A DNA stretch of 64,000 nucleotides from Epiperipatus broadwayi (GCA_028023455.1 JAQFVV010012419.1:1814501-1878500), one strand, 5' to 3'. Shown: positions 1-13,391, numbered from the stretch's first letter. The notes: generated from the sequence alone by a model not told the origin. Numbers and translations are program-made.

Positions 1-660
1 ATCGAAAATGCTTCTATATGAGGTGTACACTTGTAGATGAAGTCATAATAAACTAAGATTTATAAATTTTGAGTAATGGGGATGAGTTCATGTGGGAGGC
101 TTTGATAATCTGGGCCAATCAATGAAAACAGTTCAGCATCACTTAGATTTTTCGGATGTCTATCCATTTGTTTAAAAGAAAATAATATTTAGAAGAAAAT
201 TGTTAAATTTACATTTATTTTGCATATTGGAAACAGATAATTGTTTTTAAGATTAAATGAATGTAGTATGAAATTCTTTGTAAGAGTATTTGACAGAAAA
301 CGACTATATCTTGAATCCAATCGGCTGTGTTTTGAGAAGACGATGCATCTATTGAGCTAATAAAATATGAACTCATATATAGTGTGTAGGTGAGTTCTTC
401 AACAACTGAAAATTAAAAATGAACAACTACTTTTTTGCCAGGAATTTCATTTAAACATTTATATTTTTAATTAAAGTAAAAGTGTAAATTGTAGCATATT
501 TTTTATACTAATTATGAATGTTTAGTTTAACATAAAATATTCATTTTTGGAAAAAAAAACTGCCTTTAAAACAAACAGTAAAACTTTTTATAATAATATT
601 ATTATCTACTTAACAATCATTGCTATGAAACAGCAAACGAATATTTAATCACTATTATTC
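1..660. other. AT-rich sequence, nothing recognised
   Basis: I see no gene, structured repeat or RNA in this stretch; it is low-complexity AT-rich DNA. Confidence 0.5.
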
Positions 661-667
661 TTTACAA

Positions 668-1490
668 CTGTTGTCCGTCCACTACAGGATGAAGTTTTCT
701 CCAACTTAACTACAATTTCTTTGATCTCTAGCGTTTCTTCTCTATATCACAACAGTACGCTTCCTTAATTCATTTCTCCATCTCAAGGGCTTATCGTTTT
801 TATTTTTTATATTCTTATAGTATTCAGCTAAGATTTCAATTGTCCATCTATTATCAACTGGTCTAACAATATGACCAGTCCAGTTTCGTGTCAGTTTTTT
901 AATTCTTTCAATAAGATCAATAATACCTATTGAAATTTCTTTTCCATTTGTTCTATAAAAGATAATAAATATTTCACTATACTATCCTGAATGATCTGAA
1001 GTCTGTGTATTGCTTTTCTGATCCATAAATGAAAATTCTCAAAATATGTTTATTAAAACACTACTTTTCAAACGTATTCATATATTTCCTTTTAATATTA
1101 TGTCTACCAAAAATACTCACCCAAGTTCAATTTTAATATTAATCTTATATATTATGTTTCCATCTTTAATTATAATCTGATCAATGTATTTGTAGCTATT
1201 AACATTTTCTAATCCATTACCAGATATTTCAATTCTTTTTAATAAATCATTTTTATAAATTTTTATATTCCTTCTTTTTTTCATACATTGTCTTGTTTCA
1301 ATAGTAAAAGTGTTTCTAAATAGTTGCTTCTTTTTATCAGCTATCCTCATTGCAATTCTTAATAATATATCCATTATCTTCCCCATTAAGTTTATTCAAA
1401 TCATAATCATTAATGTTTTGTGACTGATTTTTCTTTAATTTAAAACAAATTTCATTAAAACAACTAAAAATTATGAAGTTTCAAATCATA
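668..1490 (-). mobile_element. RTE-clade LINE copy with a large internal deletion
   Basis: Read on the minus strand this is a decayed relative of the RTE element at 38605-41486. The part at about 1225-1490 encodes the linker between endonuclease and reverse transcriptase (ETRQCMKKRRNIKIYK resembles ETREFMKKRRNMKIYK). The reading frame then jumps directly to the post-RT region (ENVNSYKYI resembles EEVNSYKYL). The whole reverse-transcriptase core, roughly 1.15 kb compared with the longer copy, is missing. The 3' end near 668 matches the region coding for the C-terminus (LQW...). An 89-residue frame at 1117-1386 spans the junction and is the relic of both pieces. The endonuclease domain is absent. 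It cannot be functional. Confidence 0.8.
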
Positions 1491-1499
1491 TTACAACCA

Positions 1500-4240
1500 T
1501 ATATTTGTTTTTACTGTCAAAATCTATATGCTCATATGAAACAATGTTATATTAATATGAATTATTTACACTTCAAGTAATAATAGTTAAGCATCTATTT
1601 ACCAAACAATATGTATGGTTCATTTGGTTGATAGCCTTGTGCAGTTTAGTGTGGTTGTAGGATGCAGACTCTGGTGCTCAACATCTGTGGGGCACAACTC
1701 CCTAATTTTGTCACTTCTGGTTCTGAAACTTTTTATGTGAACACAAAGCACCCAATTGTTTATTTGGTTGGATGGCTGCCTGAACAAATCCTAAATCATC
1801 TTGTGATGCAAAAAGTTTTCAATTTCACTCAAATATATTTAACACCAGTCGTGACAGATAGATAGATAGGCCACTATACTCTATATCAAGATATTAGTTG
1901 AAAATGCAGTCTATAATTTGACCTTCATTTCAGCAGAAATTGTAACAAAATATTTCAAAGTAAAATTGTATTATAACCAAACAAAATTAGTTTACTGGTT
2001 ACTGATTCAAATCTGTCTTCTGTAATTATTTATACATTTACCATTAACAGTCACTGTTATATCATAAAATAGTTATACTTTTGTTTTATAGTCAACACAC
2101 TGAAATCATTTGATCAGACCATACTTTCTTGGGAGTTTGAAGATTGTTAATATTTAATTCCATTTAATATTTCATATATTTTTATTATACTCAGTCAACT
2201 AATACATATGTGTGATCAGCAAACTTTGGCATTCAATGAAGCTTCACTTTTTACCAAATAATATTGGATGATTGGCTAAATACTTATTTATAACATACTG
2301 GGGTTATCTGTAATTATTCAACTATCATTTGAACTCTTTACTTGACATTTATTTTTTCATAAGATAAACAAACCTACAAAACTATAAACAGTATACTTCA
2401 TAACTGAAAAGAATTGCATTTAATAAGTAAATGTTTTAAATTTCACATTTTAAAATAAAGCAAGTAAAATCTGCTTTATATAACTAAAATTCAAACCTAT
2501 CTTACTTAATGATGTTGGAACTTGACAGCTGATAAAAGATGTTTTCCTAAAACTGATCAAATTGTCATAGTCCACATTTCAGAACGTGATTATTATGCAA
2601 CATAATAAAATTTTAAGTAATCACATAATTAGCTAAAATTTGAGCTTATATGCTGTTATTCCTAATGTAACTTTAAATGTATGCTAACTTTAATAATGAA
2701 TAATAATATTAAATAAAACAGATGTGTACATACACATACGGAAATAGAAGCTGAACACTCAAAATTTACATCAATACATTTAAAGTAAATAATCTAGATG
2801 TTTTTTTCATCGCTAATTCAATACTGAAACATGGTGTTTGAGTTAAGGATGATTATCTTTGTATAAGAATCAAACATTCATTAAACTATATAATTGATTA
2901 CTATAATAGATCAAACAAGCAACAAATTTAGTGACTTATAAGATTTCTGATTCAAAAGTTAATGTAAGACTTCTGGTTTTTGAACAATATTATTATTCTC
3001 CTCCCCCTTCTATTTGATTATTTATATCTAGTTGTCATTTTTTCTCTAAAAGCAATATTCAGTAAAAATACCCATATATACAGAGATCTTATTAGGTACC
3101 ACATTTTTTCGGCTCTCAGAAATCAAGGTAATAAAGAATTTTGAACTTCTAAACTAGATAAATTTCTGTGCAATACATATTTTCTCAGTCGAGATTGAAT
3201 TTAATTGAAGTTGAATAGCACAGAATCTCTTAAATGTTTCAAATAAGTTTTCATTAATTAAAAAAAATGCTTTTGTAAATATTCCAAAAACTTAGATTAG
3301 TTTCGAAATAATTTTAATAAAAAACACTAGTTCGTATTATATATATCTAAAAACAACGATAGTCCATGGAATCAATCAATATATAAACGTGACATTCTCC
3401 CAATAGTAAAGAAGTCTGCCTTGTGCTATATTTTCATTTTATTTTACAGTTAGAACGTCGGTCTTCCATTACCCATCAAAGCTGGATTGCTAATTGGTCC
3501 AATTAACATGAAAAGATTTAAAATGTATCTGCTACATGGACAAAATTTCAAGGTCTACTTCGCCTGTATTCGAATTTCAAGTCACCTAAACAGTACGTAA
3601 ATGTGATAACAACTGTGCCTAAGATTCTCTATTATATATATATTAATACACTTTTAAAATAAATGATTTTCTTATCATGATTTAAAAAAATAAAAATTTA
3701 CAGTAATCACAGAAAACTAATAGTTAATACAATGCCTTAATAAACTAGTAAAACACTAGGATTTCTTCGGCACTAAAGTAAAAGAAAAATTAACAAGAAT
3801 GTTTTATCTTAATAGAATACTGTGTTTTCTAACCATTAAAGAATGTAATTAACGATTAAATTATTATGGTTTCTTTCTGTAATATAAAATGAACTATTAG
3901 CTTAATGAAATTTTATAGGAGCAAATTTCCTTTTACAATTTATTTTTTTATAACATAACACCTACATACATACACAAGTATATATGTAATTATTAACGAA
4001 TAGCATTGTAGAACGAAAGGATTAAACATAGAGTGGGGTTATCTTCATCCCTCCTTTTACTGCTTTTACATGAGATGGGTGATACCTATATGCTTAATAT
4101 CAGTAACAGCTTGTGAGATACCGAAGACTGCAGTGCAAGAAATTATATTTCAAAGAATTAATTGATCATTACAAAATAAATATAATCAATACAATTTTTT
4201 TTAAATTTCTAAGTATCCCTCATATCTTATGATCATTGTG
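1500..4240. other. AT-rich sequence, nothing firmly recognised
   Basis: No recognisable coding domain, RNA or repeat. The stretch at about 1620-1860 is less AT-rich and holds a 67-codon open frame starting at 1662, but it matches no family I know and has no supporting gene structure. Confidence 0.4.
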
Positions 4241-4249
4241 TCATGACTA

Positions 4250-4400
4250 TCTATTAGTAGCATATTTTTTTCTTCACGTCCCTATGCCATCTACTGAAGG
4301 CTTTATTAATTGATAGATGCCAGATGACAGTATTGAATAAATCCCAATTCAATAGTATTTTATCCAATATCCCAGGCTAAAGTAACTTTGGAGAGAGATT
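4250..4400 (-). repeat. Decayed fragment of hammerhead repeat type H1
   Basis: On the minus strand this resembles the segment downstream of the ribozyme in the array at 4972-5531: it keeps the GGGATATTGGATAA-like stretch and the CTTCTGGCATC-like stretch in the same order. The ribozyme core itself cannot be seen here, so this is only a body fragment. Confidence 0.5.
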
Positions 4401-4971
4401 TAATAAGCATTATCATCTGGTTTTATTAGTTGCTATAAAATATAGTAAGTGATATAAAGGTAATCAAAATATATACTGCTAAAACAGCAATAAATATGTT
4501 GAAGTCTTGTGATAGCCATGTGACTGTCTATTAATGCACAGACATTTCAGATCAACCTCTCTTACTATGGATATATTTCATGACTGACTTTTGCTCATCA
4601 ATTTATAATTCAATGCTTATACACATCACAAACTTGAACTGTTTGATGTTTAAGCATGAAATTATTCATTAATGTCCATTTATTGGTTTTTAAGAGTCTT
4701 GTCTATAGGTCTACTTCTTAAAGAATCAGAATGGATACAAGGTAGAAAGTGATTAGGATTTAGAAAAAGTGGCACATATATTTTATAACAATTATTTATT
4801 ACAATATAATTCATTGCACGATAATTATCACCTGTTCTACAAAAGTTTTGTAAAACTTAATGAATCTTTACTATCTCATGTAGAATAGCATGAAGAGGAA
4901 AAAAAAGATAACCTCATCCTTTGTTCAGTTTTCTCATTTTATAATATCATTAATTATTACATAAATAATTC

Positions 4972-5531
4972 TTATTAAACAAAGCAAAACTCTCCATACA
5001 GTAGTGCCATTTTGTGCCAACAAGAGCAATCAATGGATGCCAGAAGGCTTGTACATAAAATCCCTATCTAATGCCTACTTATCCAATATCCCCAGACTAG
5101 TTTCTGGCTTGTGGCCTTCATCAGTGAGGAGCCTTGGATCTGAGAGCACTGCACCTAGGTCTTAGGATCTAATGCAACCCTCCAGCAGCCACCTTTTAAC
5201 TCTACTTAACTACAAAACTATGAGAATGAAATTGGAAAACACAATAATATTTTCAATCTAAGCTCAATAGCTTATATAGTCATATGGGTCTGAACTCAAT
5301 TCAGCACCCATACATTTTGGTGTCTTTGCTCTTTAACAACCATAGCCACTACTATCATATTAGGCAGGATTGGTGTTAAACCACTAAACATCACATGATC
5401 ACTATCTCATACTAGCACATAATTGTTATTAAACAAAGCAAAACTCTCCATACAGTAGTGCCATCTTGTGCCAACAGGAGCAATCAATGGATTCCAGAAG
5501 GCTTGTGCATAAAATCATGTGATGTTTAGTG
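4972..5531 (-). repeat. Tandem array of hammerhead-bearing monomer, type H1 (about 454-bp unit)
   Basis: A segment of about 90 bp occurs twice as a direct repeat: 4972-5062 and 5424-5513, with a period of about 454 bp. Between the copies, on the minus strand, lies the hammerhead at 5081-5139. The body contains a stretch (about 5275-5315) resembling the body of the H1 array at 52585-53495, so the two arrays belong to one broad family. No open reading frame of note is present. At the outer end, 17 bp at 5383-5399 recur inverted at 5514-5530, which looks like a strand-switch during insertion. Known hammerhead elements of animals have monomers of similar size. Confidence 0.7.
5081..5139 (-). ncRNA. 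Hammerhead ribozyme candidate, type H1
   Basis: Read on the minus strand. The core CTGATGA is at 5118-5124 and GAAA at 5101-5104. Stem I next to the core is TCCTCA (5125-5130) with TGGGGA (5089-5094), six pairs including one G-U. After an internal loop of 3 and 2 nt comes a second helix ATCCAA/TTGGAT (5134-5139 with 5081-5086), six perfect pairs. Stem III is ACTAGT with two pairs and a two-base loop. The cleavage triplet is GUC, with cleavage expected between 5095 and 5094. Stem II is GGC/GCC with a five-base loop, but the pair next to the core is A-A instead of the usual G-C, which may weaken activity. The architecture is that of natural type I hammerheads with short stem III. Confidence 0.7.
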
Positions 5532-5539
5532 ATAAATAA

Positions 5540-8500
5540 TTCTTACTATATTTTACATATGAGTACATTAATTAAAACCTTTTCATAAACTTTATAGAAG
5601 TTAATGGTGAAAGTATATAGGGTTTTCTATGTATTTACCTAGAAAATTTTCAGCCTTGATGTAATTAGACATATAGTCAATCAAAACTGGCAACTGATAA
5701 CTGAAATCAAGGCATTCATTAACAAGTTGAGATATGACTATTGAGAATAGATATTTAAAAAAACACATTGGGTAATGAGAAACGACAAGTTTTAGATTTG
5801 ATATCAAAAATGAAAATAATAAAATTTAATATGCTGTTCTTTGATAAAAATTATAAGTAATAAAAATCATATACAACAGGTAATATAAATATATATTCAA
5901 CCTAGTGCCAAAAAAGCTTTTTATGTATGGTTAATATATATATATATATATATTAGCTGTTACATATGACTTATTATTTGTTATAAGATTAGATATTTTA
6001 TAGAAGCATTTGCAATCATGAAAGGTTTAGTTATATGCTTTTCAGCTTCCATTCATTATTAAATTTCATTCAAATGTCAGCCATAATGGAAACTTTAGAG
6101 AGAGAATAGTATGATTAAAATAATGAAAACCACAAATCATCTTTACTGTTCGGGGAATGATGTAAATTAAGGCTAATTTATATTGTTTTTCAACAGAAGT
6201 GAGTTTATATTCAGTACATAAATAAAAATGTGACAATATTTACAATTTATAAAATGAAGATTGTAATCTTTGTATTAATGGATATAAATTGTCAAGAACA
6301 TTTTCCAAACATTTTGAAAAGATCAATGTGTTTTTTTAATAGGTGATCTAAAGACCATATGGAATAGTAGTGTATTTTAATTTAAATTTACATCTTAATA
6401 ATGTAATGTTGAGTTTCCACCCCAAGTAAAAAGATTTGGGTGTCCACATTTGTTTAAGAGAGAGGAGTGCATCTACAAATAAAATGGTTTTGATTCGTAC
6501 ACTCAAATTTGAGTCTATTACTAGCAGACTAATTTAATAATTTTCAAATTATTTGTGTACATTTTAATTTCTTATAATATACAGTTGCATATTTGATTAT
6601 TCATTGATAATTAACATAATTATTTGATGATTGATTAGTGAATAATCAATTCATTGGTAAGTTGCTAATTAAAAAGTAACCAAAGCATAGCCTTACCTTG
6701 GAGAAATTAAAACATGCCCATTAAAAAATCTTCTCTCCAAAAGCTACCTTCATTATATAAATTAACATTGATTATATATTTGCCAAAATATTCTCTTTTT
6801 TCTATTAAAAACTATTTTTTCTAATGTAAGCTTAAAAAACTAATAGATTTCAGATGACAGTTACTAAAGCTTACATTAGATGTGTGAAAGAAAAAAATAT
6901 GATGCTCAAATAGCAATGTGTAAGTTGGAATCATGTGACAGTATCATGTGACACTTTATTGGTTTATGTCAAAATATTCTTATTCTTGGTCAAATATAAA
7001 TAATAATGGATTTTTTTAAGTTTTGGAGATTTAAAAGATCTAATAGTAATTTAGACATTTTCTGACTTTCAAAGTACGAAGAACTTTGTGAATATCAAAG
7101 TTACATTTAAAATCTTACAACTGATTAGCAATAATGTAGAACTGATTATTAGCAATCATGAGTTTGCTAAATTTTTATTCAAATTAACAACATGAAAATA
7201 TTTTTCTTTTATTTCAACAGTTTTATCTATCTACATAATTTTAGTACATCAAAAAACACAATATATCTACTCCATGATGGCCTTAGATTCTAAGAAGCAT
7301 CACAGACAGACTCCATGTATTGCATCTGCATCTAAGAAATTAAAAGATAAAGTATTTCATCACAGTAACATAATTACTCATGATTATATATATATATATA
7401 TTATTTTGCCTAATTTATTGTATGAAAATGAGATTTGGACTTCCTATCAATGTAGCATATAATCGTTAAAAACATATAAAGATGCTCTGTGAAATACTAA
7501 AAATTAGATGACAAAATTGTAAGAACAATCAATATATTTTTCACCTTGATGGTTTTTATAATATAGACTGCTACTATGAAATGTAATTTCATTGGATCAA
7601 ATGGATCTACAAAATGAATGAGTGATACAAAACTCTCTAAAAGTGTTTTAAGCTGAGCAATATTTTATGCGAAAGACAAACTCTATTTGCATTATAAAAT
7701 TTATTTCAACAACATCCTAAAAAAGCCAAATATTGCTTGCATTCATTAGAAAATATGATTGAATAAAAATGAAAAGATAGAATTAGAGTTGATATTGAAA
7801 CCTTCTAAAATGAAATGTTTTTTTTCAGTCGAAATTACAAGACAATATTGCAATACATTAACTCATACATTAATTCACTAATTTGTTTATGTGTGGATGT
7901 ATTTATGAATTATGGCTTAGATTTTGAGTGCAAAACTCATATTTAGTGAATTTTTAGCTTGTTTATTATTATTTTGTTTATCTTTTTTTGTCTTAGAAAT
8001 TGAAATTTGTGAACAACAGATACTGATGATATGTTAATGAAATGAAAATTGCAGCTTTTGTAGACAATTTCCATTTATAAACTAGAATTGCATTTTAGAA
8101 TATGACTGAAAGACATCTTTTACATGTTTTCTAGAAATACAAAGTTGTTTCTGTCAAATAATAAATCTATTACCTTAAGCATATCCACAGAAAATAAATT
8201 TATATTAGATTTTTCCTTGACTAAGGATAAATTTCAGGTATTCCATTTTGATTTTATTTGCTCCGAGAATCAAATATTAATCTATTTAAATCACATGAAA
8301 GCAGCTCATACCTTTATAAGTAAAAGTTAGACTTCATATTCATTCTGGCCTAGGGTGTTAATATAAAGAATAAAATAGACATTTGTACTATAACAGGTTG
8401 AAAAATTTAATTCCTAGAACATTAAATAAATCCTATTATATACCCAGTATTTGGAAAAAAACCTCATAAAGCAATTTCAAAACTTTTAAATCCCATTCCT

Positions 8501-9410
8501 ACTCGTTATAATAAATATTATTTTTCTCAAATTAGATCACTCATAAATGTAAAGCACATGAAATCAGGCAATGCTTATTAATGCCAAAAATCTTCAATTT
8601 ATAATCACAGCAATTTCTATAAGTAAATAATGGATTTCATCTTTATATATATTGTAATGTGTTCCATCTTTCTAGGCCTCTATATGCATATAAATGCACG
8701 AGCTGATCAAGTTATGCAAAAAAGAAGAAAGTTGTATTTTTATTTCTAAAAAACATAACTATATTTTCTGATCAACTCAGCCTAGAATTGTTATGATTAC
8801 AATTGTGAGCTGAATCAGCTTTTAATTTATAAATGAAGGCACCAGAGTCAGTTAGACTCACTGATTCTGCATCAAACATATCATAACTTGTAAATTAAAA
8901 AGAAAAAATGCTTTTAAAAGACAGTATTATATTTTACCATAACTAAAATTATTTCCTAAATATTATTATTCCTGGAACTTATTAAACATATTGGCCAAAG
9001 GTAAATTATATTTTTAAACATCACTAAACTAATATTAATAAATTTAATAATAATTAATAACCATTATTAATAATTCACAATGAAAAAGGTTGATAAAAGT
9101 AAAATCTCTTTTATTCTAACAAACTAAAGATATTTTAAAGTTAAATTACGAATTAAATAAACTGGAGACACGCATGTTAATTCAAACATGAATACATTAA
9201 TAAAAAAAACAACAGTTTCACAATTAAAAAAGTTCTTGGATAAATAAAAGTCTCTTGAACAGAAAAATTAAAGTCACTATCGGGGTTTTATTATGCGTAT
9301 ATTTTTATGAGTTTTGCAAAATGGTTTGTCGACAATTTAGTCACAATCGGGAATAATAAAGAGTCATGACTTACCAGTAAGTTTAGCAAGAAGGTTGTAG
9401 ATTACTATGC
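5540..9410. other. AT-rich sequence with small simple repeats only
   Basis: No gene or mobile element recognised. Short (TA)n runs occur near 5935-5953 and 7384-7400. A perfect 14-bp inverted repeat (TCTAATGTAAGCTT) lies at 6820-6833 and 6867-6880 with a 33-nt loop. Small open frames here show no family features. Confidence 0.45.
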
Positions 9411-9419
9411 ATAGTTTTT

Positions 9420-9965
9420 TTGGGTTAGAATGAGCTTGGCCATTGGTTATAAGTTGATCTAGTGGTATATTCTCCTAGTCGGTCACGAAGGCTTTTCTGG
9501 TGTCCATCTTCAGGCACGATGTCTGCAGAAGCTCCGTTTCACTCTGACATGCAGAATTATTTCTGCATAGGGTGATCCTGGATATATTCTTGTTATCCAG
9601 GACTAACTATAGAGAAACAGATGAAACAAGACATTGATCAAACTGGCCCCCACCTTTTTATACTAGAGGTCCAGTTTTCAGACTTCTGCGCATATCTTTT
9701 GTTTATCAAAAATATACACTGATAATCTCGTACATTCTTTATAAAATTTACGTTACAAAGTCTTTATTTTTTGTAGCATAATCCTGCCATCTTTAATTAG
9801 CTAAAATATTTTTCTTTTAGCTTATCTTTTTACTTTTGGAATTCTTTTAATTTATCTGGATTAGTAATCTGCATGTCTTTTGTATTCTCCAATTTTAACT
9901 TTTATGTTTAATTAAATAAAAAAAAATGTGAAAGACAATTTTAACTTTCACTGTACATTCTTAAA
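9420..9965 (-). repeat. Dispersed repeat F, copy 1
   Basis: On the minus strand the part at about 9690-9965 resembles 49195-49470 on the plus strand, sharing stretches such as AAAGACATGCAGATTACTAA and a following AAGAATGTAC...GATTAT segment. The distal part (9420-9620) is clearly less AT-rich than its surroundings and has a 9-bp hairpin near 9567-9593. A weak hammerhead-like motif lies at 9479-9520 (see findings). Element class is not identified. Confidence 0.55.
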
Positions 9966-10063
9966 AAAGTAAATTATACTAATAAAAAAAATCTAAGTTT
10001 ACTCTTTTTTTTTTTAGCTTTTACCAAAGACCAATATATTTGTACTATATATAAATAAATGGT

Positions 10064-10065
<2 letters not shown>

Positions 10066-10113
<48 letters not shown>

Positions 10114-10176
10114 TTCTATTTGCTAATGTATAATATATATATATATATATATATTATACATTAGCAAATAGAAAAA
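10066..10176. repeat. (AT)n tract followed by a perfect palindrome
   Basis: An (AT)n run at 10066-10110 is followed by a 66-bp perfect palindrome, 10111-10176, whose arms read TTTTTCTATTTGCTAATGTA... and its complement, with an AT-repeat centre. It could extrude as a cruciform. No gene is linked to it. Confidence 0.8.
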
Positions 10177-10920
10177 AAATTACAAAAAATTAATAACCTA
10201 AAAAGTTTTCAAAATTTGACTAGTTGGATTTAAATCCTATATTGCAGAAGGTTGACAGATATATTAATTACTAAACTGTAATATTCTATTTAAAAATATA
10301 TGTGCTTATGAGGTAATATAACAAAAAATGTCTCTTAAAAATAGCAATAATGTAAAAAAAAAATTAAGATATTTTTTAAAAACTAATTTTATTCAATTCA
10401 AATGCTTTAATTGTAAATGAAAAATAATCAAGGGATTTGTTGCTTAAAAATTATAACATATTCTAGACACCAGAATTGTTAGAGTTGGGGAAAAATTTAT
10501 GGATTTGAGCTTCACAATTTTCCATTCTATGATAGCATACTAAACCAAACAAGGTACATATCTGATGAAAGCTAATCAAAAGTTATAACAACTTGCAATA
10601 AAGTACTAAACACTTTACACTTAACAAAATAGACTTGAATACATTATTTTTATTGTTTTAGAACAGTATATTTTAATGACATTAAATATTAAATTTTATA
10701 GTCTTTCTTTTTTTCAAGAAAATTCTAGATCACAGAGTGTTAAATAAATCAATATATTTTAAATTTGATCAAATGTGAAAATCATTAATTTTTACTAAAT
10801 CTCAAAAGCACTTTAAAACTTAATGAACATTTTAATAGTCAGAGACCTCACAAATTAACATTGGTCTAATTTTCCATTAGAATTATAAAAAAGTGAAATG
10901 TGATATATATATATATATAT

Positions 10921-13085
10921 TGTAACCGGACCGCCATACAACCGTTTTATTACGTCAGTTGTAACAATTTTCTGATGAGCATGCTGCAGGAAGGAACCAT
11001 CAATTGATATTCTTAATGCAGATGTTAATGCCCCCCTACAACAATATTTCCTGCTCATCAGAGGATGTAGTACATAGAGACTGGAAACATCTAAATATTT
11101 CTATGTTTGGTTTCCCAAAGAGCGCCATTAGAGTTCCATCTCACTACAACCTGACTGGCCTAGGTCAAGTTATGTCAGACGTAGCTCAGAGAACATGAGA
11201 TTCTCATGAACCAGTGCTATAATTGGTGAGTGATGCGATAAATAAACAAAACTGGACAACTGGATAACCAATTTAATTTTAGTAACAAAAAAAAAATTTA
11301 TTAAATAACAATTAATTTGCAATTTCAACAATAGTTCATTAATTCCTTTATGAGAAGAAGCTTGGAAATATTCTAATTCAATAATAGTTCATTTTGAATT
11401 CATTTATGGGAAGAAGCTTGTGAATATTCTAATTCAACAATAGTTCATTAATTCCTTTATGAGAAGAAGCTTGGAAATATTCTAATTCAACAATAGTTCA
11501 TTTTTGTATTCCTTTATGAGAAGAAGCTTGGAAATATTCCAATTCAACAATAGTTTGTTTTTGTATTCCTTTATGAGAAGAAGCTTAGAAGCAGTCAAGC
11601 ATTTATGGTTTATACAATAATTCATTTTGAAGCAGTCAAGCATTTATGGTTTATACAATAATTCATTTGTTCATTTAAGAGAAGAACCTTAGAAGCAGTC
11701 AAGCATTTATGGTTTATACAATAATTCATTTTGAAGCAGTCAAGCACTTATGGTTTATACAATAATTCATTTTGAAGCAGTCAAGCATTTATGGTTTATA
11801 CAATAATTCATTTTGAAGCAGTCAAGCATTTATGGTTTATACAATAATTCATTTTGAAGCAGTCAAGCATTTATGGTTTATACAATAATTCATTTTGAAT
11901 TCATTTAAGGTAAGAACCTTAGAAGCAGTCAAGCATTTATGGTTTTATACAGCATTTCATCATTTTATGAATTATTACCGATTGGTAGACATTTGAACTC
12001 AGCAATTCTTGGTTTGTAGAGCATTTATCATTTGATAATTGAGGCATTTATAATTTAGCCAAATATAGAAGTATATTCTTATACATAAACTCTGTTACAT
12101 TACCCAGATAGAAGTAATATGCAATTAAAGCATTTCTAATTCATATAGTAAATACGTTCAAATATTTTTATAAATAAATTTGCGTGTAGCTATTTCATAA
12201 CTTCACTTTATAACGTATGATAAAGACGTTTTAACATTTTATAAAACAAATTCTATGTAATTATTTCATAATGTCACTTTATAACGTATGATATTTTAAT
12301 ATTTTATAAAACCCATTCTTGTAATTATTTCATATCCTTTTCTATGATAAAAATGTTTTCATATTTTACAAAAAACAAATTCTATGTAGTTATTTCATAA
12401 CTTCATTTTATAACGTATGATAAAGATGTTTTAATATTTTATAAAACAAATTCTATGTAATTATTTCATAACTTCACTTTATAACGTAAGATAAAGATGT
12501 TTTAATATTCTTATAACATAATTACCTTCCAGTTTTACAATCCAGTTTATTCATAAAGAAGGCGGGTTATTTCATTTATGGAGAGTCATGGCATAGCGTG
12601 GAGAGAATAAAGCCGCTAAATTACCCCATTATTATCATAATTCCTCTAGCAAAGGTTTCTTTTTCCATTTTAACGTTCCGTTAAAATTATATTTTAACGT
12701 GTCAAAAGAATTAAGTAATACACTTTTTTTAAAACAAAAAATTTAATATGTTCTGCCTCTCTGTGTAAGACGAGAGAGAAAAAAAAAGTTCTTTTCTTCC
12801 GATGACGTTCCTAATTTGAATACTGCCTCAGTTTAACTCAAGTATCTTTTTTCTTTCTTTTTAATGATTGGATAATTAATTTCTTTTCTTTTTATTGAGA
12901 CAGATAAAAAAAATAAGATGACATAACATTTTATTCAAATCCATCAATCACAAAATTAAAAATATGATTTTTTTTAAACAAATCAAAATTTATTGCGTTC
13001 CCAATTAGACTGAATCACGCTAGACGTTTTTAAATGGGGGGGGGGTCTTTTGAATATTTATATGAGGAACAGCATATCTGTTTCA
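10921..13085 (-). repeat. 3' LTR
   Basis: A 2165-bp LTR with three internal tandem-repeat blocks: a unit of about 53 bp (AACAATAGTTCATT...AAGAAGCTTGG) at about 11310-11585, a unit of about 41 bp (GAAGCAGTCAAGCATTTATG...) at about 11588-11960, and a unit of about 70 bp (ATAACGTATGATAAAGA...) at about 12180-12510. Compared with the other LTR the first block has one extra copy, so the repeats have changed in number since insertion. A 64-codon frame repeated in both LTRs has no family features and is not taken as a gene. Confidence 0.88.
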
Positions 13086-13097
13086 TTACCCCTCACC
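13086..13097 (-). promoter_or_regulatory. Candidate polypurine tract
   Basis: On the minus strand GGTGAGGGGTAA lies immediately before the 3' LTR start TGAAACAG. Position and purine content fit the plus-strand primer of an LTR retrotransposon; it is interrupted by two T residues, so this is a probable rather than certain call. Confidence 0.55.
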
Positions 13098-13391
13098 AAA
13101 TTTTGGGATGAAATCGCCTGGAAGTACGATTTCATTCCACATACTATACACATTATTTCTCAGTACTGCCTGGTTTTAGATATGCTGATGGATGGGTAAG
13201 ATGAGCTGGAAAAGTGAATACATGAACCATAGCCTCCAATGCTGGGACAAATAGATGGCCAAGCACAAACTACCAGTACACACCGCCTCATGACGTCATG
13301 AGAAAATATCTCATTTTTAAGCACTACCTCTCTTGTACCTAGAAGCATCATCCAACCAAGAATAGGAGCCAGAGAAAAAAAAATCAATTTG

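Noticed and set aside
1662-1865. 67-codon frame in a less AT-rich patch
   Set aside because: No family match, no neighbouring exons or splice pattern that I can support.
4972-5531. CRISPR-like or satellite array
   Set aside because: Only two copies of a long unit with a ribozyme between them; not short regularly spaced repeats, and the genome is eukaryotic.
9430-9500. tRNA-like A-box (GATCTAGTGGTATATTCTCC)
   Set aside because: No B-box at the right distance and no cloverleaf; it lies in dispersed repeat F.
10960-11065. CTGATGAGC near both LTR starts as a hammerhead core
   Set aside because: No following GAAA at a suitable distance and no stem II; the CTGATGAGCA..GCAGG inverted similarity is part of the LTR.
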